A stretch of 64,000 bases of DNA from positions 17,777-81,776 of the forward strand of contig JAUNDT010000007.1 in NCBI GenBank assembly GCA_030525945.1, given 5' to 3'. Of the stretch, positions 1 through 7,529 are shown in pieces (the stretch's first letter is position 1; the number at the start of each line of letters is the position of its first letter). The notes beneath the pieces are model-generated. The model was not told the origin of the DNA. It did no database searches and saw only the letters and a program-made list of their open reading frames with translations. The position numbers and the translations under genes were made by a program. This DNA comes from Coriobacteriaceae bacterium. GTDB taxonomy: Bacteria; Actinomycetota; Coriobacteriia; Coriobacteriales; Coriobacteriaceae.

Positions 1-723
1 ATGCGATTTGGGCAGCGAGATCTCCTGCTTGTCGAACTGCCAAAGCCATCCTAGCGGGTCCTGATTGTGCTTCACGTATTTAGAGACGTGAATGCGATAG
101 TCTGGAGTAACTGTCATGAGTCCCTGGTCGAAGGCACGGTCATGTAGGGCGTTTAGGAGCAGTCCATTTGTTGGCGAGAGCTTTTCGGTTGCATTGTCTG
201 AAAACGCCCATGGTTTGATGTGGCTCGCGATGAGCAGGTTGGGGGCGGAAATGCCTGTGATGCAGCAGCGACCCTCGTAGACCTTGAGCAAGGAATTACG
301 GAAGTATCGCTGGTTCACGCGTTGCTTCACCGTGGCGGTGCGTTCCTTGCCGACGGGGGTCGAATCAATCTCGGCGTAAACCGGCTTAAGAGCTTTGAAT
401 TCGAGCCGGTGCTTCGTCGCGGTTTCCTTGAGCTGGTCCACCGAGGCGGCAAGGAAGTCTTCGCCACCCTCGTTGTATTCTTCCCAAACGAGCCTATCGA
501 GCTTGTTGCCGTGTCTCATGCCCACACGGCCAGTTTCAACGCGGTTGAGATCGTAGGCGGAGATGTTCCAAAGCTTGAGGGCAACGGAGCTTGGCGAACG
601 CCCGATTGCATTAGCAAAACTAATGACATCGGCGTTCGTTTTGCTGATCTGACTCGGTTCGAGCAGCAGGTACAAAGCGAACGCCATGTGGGTCTCTTCA
701 GGTGTCCAGTTTCTCCGAGGCAT
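1..723 (-). CDS. HNH endonuclease, 3' end cut by the window edge
   Basis: The reverse strand reads open from an ATG at 723 to the window edge (241 codons), preceded by a near-perfect ribosome site (AAAGGAGG at 730-737). The N-terminal ~100 residues look like a small DNA-binding or specificity region. About residue 155 onward is the HNH core of the HNH_2 type: a Cys-Cys-x-Thr-Gly segment, then 'ASHIKPW', then 'LSPTNGLLLNALHDRAFD', with the metal/catalytic histidines visible. Such proteins are predicted DNA nucleases, often restriction or defence related. The partner context to the left is not visible. The next gene to the right is an Mrr-like endonuclease remnant on the other strand, so this may be the edge of a restriction locus. 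Family assignment is confident; the biological role is inferred. Confidence 0.85.
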   Translation of the reverse strand, partial: MPRRNWTPEETHMAFALYLLLEPSQISKTNADVISFANAIGRSPSSVALKLWNISAYDLNRVETGRVGMRHGNKLDRLVWEEYNEGGEDFLAASVDQLKETATKHRLEFKALKPVYAEIDSTPVGKERTATVKQRVNQRYFRNSLLKVYEGRCCITGISAPNLLIASHIKPWAFSDNATEKLSPTNGLLLNALHDRAFDQGLMTVTPDYRIHVSKYVKHNQDPLGWLWQFDKQEISLPKSH

Positions 724-930
724 GGCGTCCCTCCTTTGCGTGCTGTGATTGCTGCCAGGATACCACCGGAGGGGATTGGGGGTAGGTTAGGGGTGGCTCA
801 ATCGACACGCCTTGCCTCCAGAGATGCTGTAAGCATCTTTGGTGCCGGAAAGAAGCCCTCTCACGTGGTGTCGCGCTTCGGTTGCGCTCGCTTTTGCCAG
901 CGCATTTGTTTTGCCAGGGGCATTCGTCCA

Positions 931-1070
931 TGCAAAACGCAAATGTGGGGATAAATTCAGGTTCTCCGAGTAGAGGGCTCCTTGCAGCTCGAGAACCCGC
1001 AGGTAGATGAGTTATCAATTATGCTCTACTCGGACGATGCGGGATTTATCCCCACATTTGCGTTTTTGTA
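931..1070 (+). repeat. Palindromic intergenic element, copy A
   Basis: The termini are inverted repeats: TGCAAAACGCAAATGTGGGG at 931 and its complement ending near 1070. Inside are a second inverted pair, CCGAGTAGAG / CTCTACTCGG, and an asymmetric core CCCGCAGGTAGATGAGTT. The same architecture recurs at 1872, 5789, 54247 and 54473. No ORF is shared by the copies. Confidence 0.85.
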
Positions 1071-1762
1071 TCCCGTGCATGGTGTCCGAGTGCGTATCTT
1101 CGGGAGGCGTACTCGGCAAGACCGCGCCGCGCGATGTCCTCGCGCCTGCATCCAAAAACTCCCTCGGTGGCATCCAGACCATTTTCGCTGTATCCGATGA
1201 GGTCATGGCTGATCTTTTGGCGGCGTGCAATAGACCTGCATTCGACGGCAGCCCGGCCAACGGGGACGACGATGATGCCGCCAATGACGAGGACGTTCTC
1301 GCCGCTACCTACGACAACGGCATTGAGCTCATAAAGGATCGCGTTAATCAGCTCGACTGGGAGGACATGGAGCGACTGGTCGCCGGCATGCTTCGTGCCA
1401 TGGGCTACTGCGCTCGCGTCATGCCCAAGGGCCCCGACGGAGGCCGTGACGTTGTGGCCTCGCCCGACGCCTTGGGGCTGGAGTCTCCGCGCATTATCGC
1501 CGAGGTCAAGCATCGCAAGGGTGCCATGGGCGCGCCTGCGGTGAGGTCTTTTATCGGCGGCCTTCGCGCGGGGGACCGCGGGCTGTATGTTTCAACGGGC
1601 GGCTTCACCAAGGAGGCCCGCTACGAGGCGGACCGGGCCAACATCCCCGTACGCCTGCTCGACCTGGACGCCTTTGTGCGCCACTTCGTTGACGTCTACG
1701 ACAAGGCTGATGACGAGACGCGCTCCATCCTTCCGCTCACCAGCATTTGGTGGCCTGCGTAA
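1007..1762 (+). CDS. Mrr-like restriction endonuclease, probably 5'-truncated
   Basis: The C-terminal half is an Mrr_cat (PD-(D/E)xK) nuclease domain: 'GPDGGRD' supplies the first acidic residue and 'AEVKHRKG' the E-x-K, followed by 'GLYVSTGGFTKEARYEA'. Related full-length proteins carry a longer N-terminal targeting region. Here the reading frame enters repeat copy A only a few dozen codons upstream of recognisable family sequence ('SKNSLGGIQTIF'). No good ribosome site precedes the first ATG; an in-frame ATG at 1205 is the other candidate start. The likeliest reading is a remnant whose 5' part was lost next to the repeat. The nuclease motifs are intact, so activity cannot be excluded if it is expressed. 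Confidence 0.7.
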   Translation: MSYQLCSTRTMRDLSPHLRFCIPCMVSECVSSGGVLGKTAPRDVLAPASKNSLGGIQTIFAVSDEVMADLLAACNRPAFDGSPANGDDDDAANDEDVLAATYDNGIELIKDRVNQLDWEDMERLVAGMLRAMGYCARVMPKGPDGGRDVVASPDALGLESPRIIAEVKHRKGAMGAPAVRSFIGGLRAGDRGLYVSTGGFTKEARYEADRANIPVRLLDLDAFVRHFVDVYDKADDETRSILPLTSIWWPA

Positions 1763-1871
1763 AAGCGTTGCACGTGGTCTTCTTGGGCGTATTGGCCGTG
1801 GGGTTCGGCCTTTCCCTGCTTATTGCCGCGCGGATCCTCCAGTTCGGGCGCATCTTCGGTGCATTCGTTCG

Positions 1872-2013
1872 TGCAAAAACGCAAATGTGGGGATACATTT
1901 TGACTCTGGGAGTAGAGGATGCCTTGCGGTTCGCAAACCCGCAGGTAGATGAGTTGGCCGATTGAGGTCTACTCGGACGGTGCGAGATTTATCCCCACAT
2001 TTGCGTATTTGCA
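1872..2013 (+). repeat. Palindromic intergenic element, copy B
   Basis: Ends TGCAAAAACGCAAATGTGGGG and ATTTATCCCCACATTTGCG, with the central CCCGCAGGTAGATGAGTT core identical to copy A and in the same orientation. It lies in the gap between the Mrr-like gene and the toxin-antitoxin promoter. Confidence 0.85.
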
Positions 2014-2081
2014 TCGCGTGCGCAGCGCCTGAGCACGCGTTCGCGAGCGCGCTCCCCGGGCAGGCCATGGAAAACGTGTCG

Positions 2082-2126
2082 TTGATAACCATTCGAATAA
2101 TAGTTGTATAATTCTATGAGAATAGT
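2082..2126 (+). promoter_or_regulatory. Toxin-antitoxin promoter and possible autoregulatory operator
   Basis: A consensus -10 TATAAT at 2107-2112 lies 19 bp after TTGATA (2082-2087). Short dyads flank it: ATTCGAAT upstream and CTAT-gaga-ATAG just downstream. They are plausible binding sites for the Phd-type antitoxin. The operator role is inferred from family behaviour. Confidence 0.5.
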
Positions 2127-2141
2127 AGAAGGGATGCGGCT

Positions 2142-2408
2142 ATGCTCATCAAGTCATCGACGACTCTGCGCAACGACTACAATGCGGTTTCGGCCCTTGC
2201 TCATGAGAACGACGAGCCGATTTACATCACCAAAAACGGCGAAGGTGACCTCGTGGTCATGAGCGTGGATTCGTACGAGGCCATGACCAGGTCTCTGAAT
2301 GTGCGGGCAAAGGTTTTAGAAGCTGAGTCCCAGCGGCTTGCGGGTGCGGCTACGTATACGGTGGACGACGTTCGCGCTGCGCTGGAAAAGAAGTACGCGC
2401 ATGCCTAA
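2142..2408 (+). CDS. Phd/YefM-family antitoxin
   Basis: An 88-residue protein. The N-terminal ~55 residues match the Phd/YefM DNA-binding fold ('LRNDYNAVSALAHENDEPIYITKNGEGDLVVMS'). The C-terminal tail is a toxin-neutralising helix. It has its own promoter and an AGAAGG ribosome site. Its stop overlaps the toxin start by 8 bp, the usual translationally coupled antitoxin-first order. It should bind and inhibit the downstream RelE/ParE-fold protein and repress the operon. Confidence 0.9.
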   Translation: MLIKSSTTLRNDYNAVSALAHENDEPIYITKNGEGDLVVMSVDSYEAMTRSLNVRAKVLEAESQRLAGAATYTVDDVRAALEKKYAHA

Positions 2409-2718
2409 ACCAGAGATTCTCCCCGCCGCATTCGATGACATCCTGAGCATCGCCGACCACCGCATCAAAACGGTGGGTCCTCAGTCCGCACGCGCAATTA
2501 CTGACAAGCTCCTTACCTCAATTAGCCTGCTCGAAACGACGCCGCTTATGGGGCCACTGCATCAAGACCCAGTGCTGCACGACTTGGGATTTCGCAAGCT
2601 CGTGAGCGGATCGTACATTTGCATCTATCGAGTGCTGGACGATGTCCCTACGATTTACCGTGTATTCCACGAGTCGCGCGATTACACCCTCGACTTCCTA
2701 TGGGAAGTGATGAGGTAG
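2401..2718 (+). CDS. RelE/ParE-family toxin
   Basis: The 105-residue protein starts at the ATG at 2401 inside the end of the antitoxin gene; an upstream in-frame ATG (2338) lies deep in the antitoxin and is not needed. The RelE/ParE fold is recognisable from 'AFDDILSIADHRI...', a central 'DPVLHDLGFRKLVSGSYICIYRV' and a terminal 'YRVFHESRDY'. Whether it is an mRNA interferase (RelE) or a gyrase poison (ParE) cannot be decided by eye; the 'IYRVxxx..I.RVFH' ending is common in both. It forms a module with the Phd-like antitoxin. Confidence 0.88.
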   Translation: MPKPEILPAAFDDILSIADHRIKTVGPQSARAITDKLLTSISLLETTPLMGPLHQDPVLHDLGFRKLVSGSYICIYRVLDDVPTIYRVFHESRDYTLDFLWEVMR

Positions 2719-2814
2719 GCGTTGCCGCTCGGACTGGCGCGCTTGCCGGCGCGCTCAACGGTTGTCTGAGCGGGTGTGGGGCCGCATTTGCGGTTTCGAG
2801 CCCCTGGCGGCGCC

Positions 2815-3744
2815 TCACTCCGCGCGTTCGATGGTGGCTACGTCGCGCCATGAGGCGCGGTGTACGTCGCCCGCCTCGTCGCGCAGAATCAGCAGCTCGG
2901 CGCCGTGTTCGTCGAGCGCCCGTTCGCCCGGCGCCGTGCTTGCGATCACGCCTTCGAGCTCGTCTCCCGTGGTGAGCGTGACCTTCACCCGCACACCCGC
3001 CTTCTCAAAAAAGACGCGGGTGGATGCTTCGGTAAGGCCCTCCTGGAAAACGGGATCAACCGGCGTGAACCGATAGCCCACCTCGACAAATCGGGGCTCA
3101 AGCCGCGCTCGCGCGTAGTCGCTCAGCTCGCCGTATGTCATGTTCGCCAAACGCCGGGCAATCGCGGTGTGCGGGTCCGCCTGGTCGCGCGCCACCTCGT
3201 ACTCCTTGAGTGCCTTAAGCAGCACGTAGACTTCGGACAGATTGAGCGGCAATGCCAGCGGGTGCACGGAGCTTTGGAACTGCCCTCGGTAGCCGAACTC
3301 CGCCTGCACGCACATGCCGGCGATGCGCGTGCCGTTCGCGATGTCCGCGCGCCGAGTGCCCACGGTGTTGGGGCTGCACTTGAGGATTTCCTCCGCGATG
3401 GTCTCCTGCGCGCGCCGTTCGTGCGAGCAGGTGAGCAGCAGCAGGTACGCCTCGTCATCCGTTATGAAGGAGTCTTTGAGCTCGTAGGGTTTGAGCCCTG
3501 GGAGCACGCCGCGCAGCTTTTGAAACAGATCTTGGACCTGGTGGTACAGGTCGAGCCGTCGCGTGCCGAACGGCCCTTCCGCGCAGTTGGCGTATCGCTT
3601 GATGAAGCGACGCAGCTCGCGGGTGTCCAGGTGCTCGTCCACCACCAGGTTGGACATGACGACGCCCACGGACGGGCTGTTCAGCATGGCGTCGAGCTCG
3701 TTATGCGGGGTGTCGAGGTGCTCGATAAAGCTCTTGAGGTTCAT
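2815..3744 (-). CDS. Uncharacterised protein with HTH-like N-terminal half
   Basis: The start is the ATG at 3744 (AAGGAGACC ribosome site), giving 309 residues; a longer frame upstream lacks a ribosome site. I do not recognise a named family. The middle ('ETIAEEILKCSPNTVGTRRADIANG...' then 'SVHPLALPLNLSEVYVLLKAL') resembles the winged-helix and linker of WYL/DeoR-like regulators. The C-terminal ~70 residues ('VKVTLTTGDELEGVI') look like a small beta-barrel of SH3/Sm type. A regulatory role is only a suggestion. It is a single gene 74 bp downstream of the next one on the same strand. Confidence 0.7.
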   Translation of the reverse strand: MNLKSFIEHLDTPHNELDAMLNSPSVGVVMSNLVVDEHLDTRELRRFIKRYANCAEGPFGTRRLDLYHQVQDLFQKLRGVLPGLKPYELKDSFITDDEAYLLLLTCSHERRAQETIAEEILKCSPNTVGTRRADIANGTRIAGMCVQAEFGYRGQFQSSVHPLALPLNLSEVYVLLKALKEYEVARDQADPHTAIARRLANMTYGELSDYARARLEPRFVEVGYRFTPVDPVFQEGLTEASTRVFFEKAGVRVKVTLTTGDELEGVIASTAPGERALDEHGAELLILRDEAGDVHRASWRDVATIERAE

Positions 3745-3818
3745 GGGGGTCTCCTTAGGGGTTGGCGGCGGCGTGCGAGGTGGGCTCCCGAGCGGACGCA
3801 CGGCGCCATTCGGCCTCG

Positions 3819-5570
3819 CTACTCAACCTCGAAATTATCGTCGTAATTGTCGGTGCGCTCCTTAATTGCCCACAGATAGCGCTCGCGCTCGCCTTCGCTC
3901 ATGAAAGGATACGCCTCCTCAAGACCGGCCATGAGCACTTCCTCGTAATCAGGCGCCGGATAATTCCACGGGCGAATCTCGGGGTTGGTGAACGTTACTG
4001 CAGGTATACCCGCAATCGAGCTCAGCTCAACCTCAGCGGGGTACCAATTGGAGCCGCGACCTTCCCACGTGTGGATGTGATCAAGCTGCTCACGCGTGAT
4101 GAGATACGCGCGGCCCAGGGCAAAACCGGGCTGCGAGGTATCGAGGAACGCGACGCCAAACCCGTGCCACGCGGGGCTCTCGTTGCCAAAGTAGACGCCG
4201 TAGGGCAGCGCGCAGGGTTCGCAGGCGAGCGGCGCGGACGCGTTGTTGCACGCCTCATACGTCTTGCCGTTATAGGGGCAGGTGCCGCCCTGGATGTAGT
4301 AGTTGAGGCGCTCGTACTTGATGTTGGATCCGTATGCCACGTACCAGACCAGATTCTGGCGAAGTTCCAGGTAGCGGCTGTAGGGCTGCAAGATCACGGG
4401 AATCTCACTGGCGGGGTCGACCTCATGCAGGTACACGTAGGCGAGCGCGGTTTGCGGACCGGCGGGGGTGGTCAGGTTCACGCGCGTTGCCTTGTAGAGG
4501 GTCCCCTCGCCCTCGAGCTCGTTCAGGCGCAGCAGCGTGTCGAAGTCGACCATGCGCAGCTCGCCCATAACGGTGCTGCCCCGATGCGCGACGTCTTCCG
4601 ATGCCAGGATGCCGGGGTAGCTTCCCAGCTCAAAGAGGTTATAGCCGTTGAGCTGGGCGGTTCCCAGATAGGGCTGGTCGGAGATGAGGCGCGCGTTGCG
4701 GCAGCCCGTCATGAGGGTGCCGTACACGAACACCGGGACGGAGCTGGGCAGGTCGAAAGCGTCGGCGATGCGCACGAGCTGCTCGGCGACGCTTTTGCCC
4801 CATTCGTCAAAGATGCTGGCGCTTGCCAGGCGGTTGCTGCAGGTTTGCGCGATGCGCTCGATGAGATTGAAGAAGTCCGGGCAGAGGTCGCGATGCCAGG
4901 CGCGCAGGAACGTGATGTTCGCGTCGATGAAGTCGCAGGTGTTCTCGAGTTGCTGCTCGAAGCCCTCGATGCCGTGGCCCATGAGTGAGCGCGTGCAGCA
5001 AAAGGCCAGGCCGCGCTCGAGGGCAAGGTCGATTTTGTCGGCGAGGTCGGCGGGGATGGGGTAGGGGGCGCCGGCCTTTGCAGCGCGGGGCTTGTCGATG
5101 GCTTCGAACCCGTGCAGCGCGGCGCGGGCCTTGCAGAGCGCCTGGCAGCAGGCGTAGCTCGGGTTATAAAGGTAGAGCACGCGGATGTCTGCGGGCATGC
5201 TCGGGTCGATCAGGACGGGGAAGCTGCCGTCTTCGAGCTGGAAGTCGAGGATGGCGCCGATGTTGGCGACCCACTCTTTCGTGGCGGCGGGCTGCTCGTC
5301 GCGGAACGCGCAGATGGCGCTGACCTGGGCATCGAGTGCGCGGCAGTCGACGTGGTCGGTGGCAGCGACGGCGCGGATGGCTGCGGTGCCGGTGCCGGCG
5401 GGGGTATGGGTGCCTGCAGCGACGGGTGTGGGTGCAACGGCGCTGGCGGTGGCGTCTGCGGGATTGACGGTCGCGGTGCTGCGAGTGGCAATGGCGGGCG
5501 CGAGCGCGGCGCTGTTGACGGCTGCGGCGGGGTTGCTGTTCACAACGGTGCGGGTGAGCTGGAGTCTCAT
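3819..5570 (-). CDS. Protein with two gamma-glutamylcyclotransferase-like domains
   Basis: The ATG at 5570 follows GAAAGGAC and gives 583 residues; upstream codons in the same frame lack a ribosome site. About residues 75-280 have no recognised family. About residue 295 begins an AIG2/GGCT-type domain: 'PVFVYGTLMTGCRNARLI', 'SYPGI', then 'LNELEGEGTLYKATRV' with the conserved glutamate. A second GGCT-like unit follows ('WYVAYGSNIKYERL', later 'TWEGRGSNWYP'). GGCT-fold enzymes cleave gamma-glutamyl or related amide linkages, usually as single small domains, so a tandem fused to a large N-terminal region is unusual. The substrate is unknown. Confidence 0.75.
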   Translation of the reverse strand: MRLQLTRTVVNSNPAAAVNSAALAPAIATRSTATVNPADATASAVAPTPVAAGTHTPAGTGTAAIRAVAATDHVDCRALDAQVSAICAFRDEQPAATKEWVANIGAILDFQLEDGSFPVLIDPSMPADIRVLYLYNPSYACCQALCKARAALHGFEAIDKPRAAKAGAPYPIPADLADKIDLALERGLAFCCTRSLMGHGIEGFEQQLENTCDFIDANITFLRAWHRDLCPDFFNLIERIAQTCSNRLASASIFDEWGKSVAEQLVRIADAFDLPSSVPVFVYGTLMTGCRNARLISDQPYLGTAQLNGYNLFELGSYPGILASEDVAHRGSTVMGELRMVDFDTLLRLNELEGEGTLYKATRVNLTTPAGPQTALAYVYLHEVDPASEIPVILQPYSRYLELRQNLVWYVAYGSNIKYERLNYYIQGGTCPYNGKTYEACNNASAPLACEPCALPYGVYFGNESPAWHGFGVAFLDTSQPGFALGRAYLITREQLDHIHTWEGRGSNWYPAEVELSSIAGIPAVTFTNPEIRPWNYPAPDYEEVLMAGLEEAYPFMSEGERERYLWAIKERTDNYDDNFEVE

Positions 5571-5788
5571 TGCTATTGTCCTTTCTTTGGGCGGCCCCGT
5601 GGTGTGGCTGGGCTCGCTGGTTGACGTGACAATAGTCGCGCGGGTGGGCGTGCGGCTCCACCAAGCAGTGCTTGGTAAATGGCGCGCAGTTGCATTATCG
5701 GACAAAACTCGAGCTCATTGCCTTGGAAAATGCGCCTTTGCGAGCCCCGCGTCGGCTAAAAATCGCAGTTGATAAAAATGGGCATGGC

Positions 5789-5930
5789 TGCAAATACACA
5801 AATGCGCGGATAAATTCCGGGTTGGTAAGTAGAGCGCGTTGCTCAGTTAGTAAAACTGCAGGTAGATGGATCGGCTGTTTTTGGCCTACTCGGGTAGTGC
5901 GAGATTTATCCGCGCATTTGCGTATTTGCA
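5789..5930 (+). repeat. Palindromic intergenic element, copy C
   Basis: Ends TGCAAATACACAAATGCGCGG and CCGCGCATTTGCGTATTTGCA are inverted. The core reads CTGCAGGTAGATG in the same orientation as copies A and B. It occupies the left part of the 626-bp gap before the Fic gene. Confidence 0.85.
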
Positions 5931-6080
5931 GACTGCCGTGGGGTGTTGGGCCGCCCATTTGGAGCCAAAACGGCTTGTTTGGCAACGATGGCGGCCGTTC
6001 ACGTCCGTACGTGCGTGGATTGCCGCCCAACGCAGTCGCAATCGCTTTTATATATGTTGGAAACGAAAAGCGAGAGAAGA

Positions 6081-6198
6081 TTCACTTCCACTGTCAGCAA
6101 AATAACGGAAGCGAAAGCCAATTCACTTCCGTTAGCGTAAAATAACGGAAGTGAATATCAGTTCACTTCCGTTATTCAAGAAGAAGGGAAGCGAATAT
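6081..6198 (+). promoter_or_regulatory. Alternating inverted 13-mers in the Fic leader
   Basis: Six half-sites alternate in direction at about 20-bp spacing: TTCACTTCC (6081), TAACGGAAGCGAA (6103), TTCACTTCCGTTA (6122), TAACGGAAGTGAA (6143), TTCACTTCCGTTA (6162) and GGAAGCGAATATGAA (6187). The last one contains the Shine-Dalgarno region and the start codon of the Fic gene. They could be operators for a dimeric repressor or mutually exclusive RNA stems. Both readings are inference. Confidence 0.65.
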
Positions 6199-7450
6199 GA
6201 ATAGGGTGAAAAACAGGGAGGACTCCAAGGGCCAGTGGCCCGCATGTTCCTTCGAGACCCTACCGTGGGTCCGCAACCCCGACGAGCTTTCCATGATCCC
6301 TAAGAGCGCGCGAAGGAAAATCGGCCAAACATATCAGGCGGCTATTCCTTGTAAAATTGCAGGTCGCTCCGTTGATGTTCCAACAGATCTGTCGGCACGG
6401 ATATCAGATCTGTCCGTAGCTATTGCGCGGTTCGACATGGAACAAAAACAGCGAGGCTATGATCTGCCAGCGCTTATGTTGCGAAGCGAGTCCGCAGCAA
6501 GTTCTCAGATTGAGCATCTGACTTCGAGCGTGCGAAACGTGGCGCTCGCGGAGGTCTCACAGGACGTTCCGCAGAATGCTCGCTTAATCGCAGGCAACGT
6601 AGCCGCAATGAGAACAGCGCTTTCAATCAATGATGACGTCACGATTGATTCAATAAGGGAGGTTCATCGCGTCCTAATGGTCCAGGGCGGCGAAAGCTTT
6701 GGCGGGGAGCTGCGGTCCGAGCAAGTGTGGGTCGGCGGGTCGGCGTATAGCCCGCATGGGGCTCTGTATGTTCCTCCTGCCTGGGAGCGTGTGGAAGAGT
6801 GCCTCGACGATATGATCAAGTTTGCCGCTCGCGACGATATTGACCCCGTGGTTCAGGCGGCGGTCATGCATGCGCAGTTCGAGAGCATCCATCCATTTAT
6901 CGATGGCAACGGACGAACGGGTAGGGCGCTGCTGCACAAGATGCTGCGCAAGTCGGGGATTCTCTTCCAGACATCGCTGCCGGTATCGGCGGGACTGCTA
7001 CACAACATCGATGCCTATATGGACTCGATTGTTGCCTACCAGCAGGGAGACCCCATTCCTGTCGTCGAGCAGTTGGCCGATGCGCTTGAGCTTGCCTTGG
7101 CGGTTGGCAAGATCGTTGCGAGGGACATAGACGGCGTAATGGAGGAATGGAGTGAAACGATACGCGAAAGAGCCGGTTCGAGCATCCATCGGCTTCCGGC
7201 GGTGCTGGCCGAGCAGCCGGTGGTCAATGTCGCGTTTGTGGCTGAGCGCCTGGGGATTACAACGCGCGCGGCAAGTTCACTCGTCGCGCGAGCGTGCGAT
7301 TACGGAATTCTGCGTCCGATGGGAAATAGGCAAAGGGGCGAGTTCTATCAATCCGACCAGTTGATCGATGTTTTGGAGGAGGCTTCCTCGTTGCCGGGAA
7401 TACGGCGTTTGCTTCGCGGGCAGCCCGCTCGGAGGCCGCTGGCCCGATAG
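6197..7450 (+). CDS. Fic family protein (predicted AMP-transferase)
   Basis: A 417-residue protein. The Fic active-site motif 'HPFIDGNGRTGR' lies near residues 231-242, with the invariant His, Asp and Arg. Near residues 102-107 'SSQIEH' resembles the N-terminal inhibitory helix motif (S/T-x-x-x-E-G/N) of class II Fic proteins, except that His stands where Gly/Asn is usual. The C-terminal part looks like a winged helix ('VAFVAERLGITTRAASSLV'), typical of Fic/DUF4172-like and DNA-binding Fic proteins. Fic enzymes transfer AMP or similar groups to protein hydroxyls. The start at 6197 follows GAAGGGAAGC and lies within the last repeat of an elaborate leader. No antitoxin gene lies beside it, consistent with in-cis inhibition. 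Confidence 0.9.
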   Translation: MNRVKNREDSKGQWPACSFETLPWVRNPDELSMIPKSARRKIGQTYQAAIPCKIAGRSVDVPTDLSARISDLSVAIARFDMEQKQRGYDLPALMLRSESAASSQIEHLTSSVRNVALAEVSQDVPQNARLIAGNVAAMRTALSINDDVTIDSIREVHRVLMVQGGESFGGELRSEQVWVGGSAYSPHGALYVPPAWERVEECLDDMIKFAARDDIDPVVQAAVMHAQFESIHPFIDGNGRTGRALLHKMLRKSGILFQTSLPVSAGLLHNIDAYMDSIVAYQQGDPIPVVEQLADALELALAVGKIVARDIDGVMEEWSETIRERAGSSIHRLPAVLAEQPVVNVAFVAERLGITTRAASSLVARACDYGILRPMGNRQRGEFYQSDQLIDVLEEASSLPGIRRLLRGQPARRPLAR

Positions 7451-7474
7451 ACGCGTTTTGTCCGGACGGGTGGG

Positions 7475-7529
7475 TATAGTGGTAAGCATGAGAAAACTGG
7501 GCTCAGGCCCGAGCGGGAGGCGTGTATGA
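7475..7529 (+). promoter_or_regulatory. Leaderless 13-codon uORF and promoter before the DUF2130 gene
   Basis: TATAGT (7475-7480) lies 8 nt before an ATG at 7488, the spacing expected for a leaderless transcript. That ATG opens a 13-codon frame whose TGA (7527-7529) overlaps the ATG of the next gene in ATGA. Its last codons contain the GGGAGG ribosome site. The upstream CCGGACGGG also precedes the leaderless kinase gene near 15788. Translational coupling is inferred. Confidence 0.35.

Noticed and set aside
698..1018. 106-codon minus-strand frame through repeat copy A
   Set aside because: Most of it is repeat or the opposite frame of the HNH gene's upstream region, with no ribosome site.
3762..4988. 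408-codon plus-strand frame
   Set aside because: Antisense shadow of the GGCT-like gene; GC-rich codon structure keeps such frames open, and it has no ribosome site or known domain.
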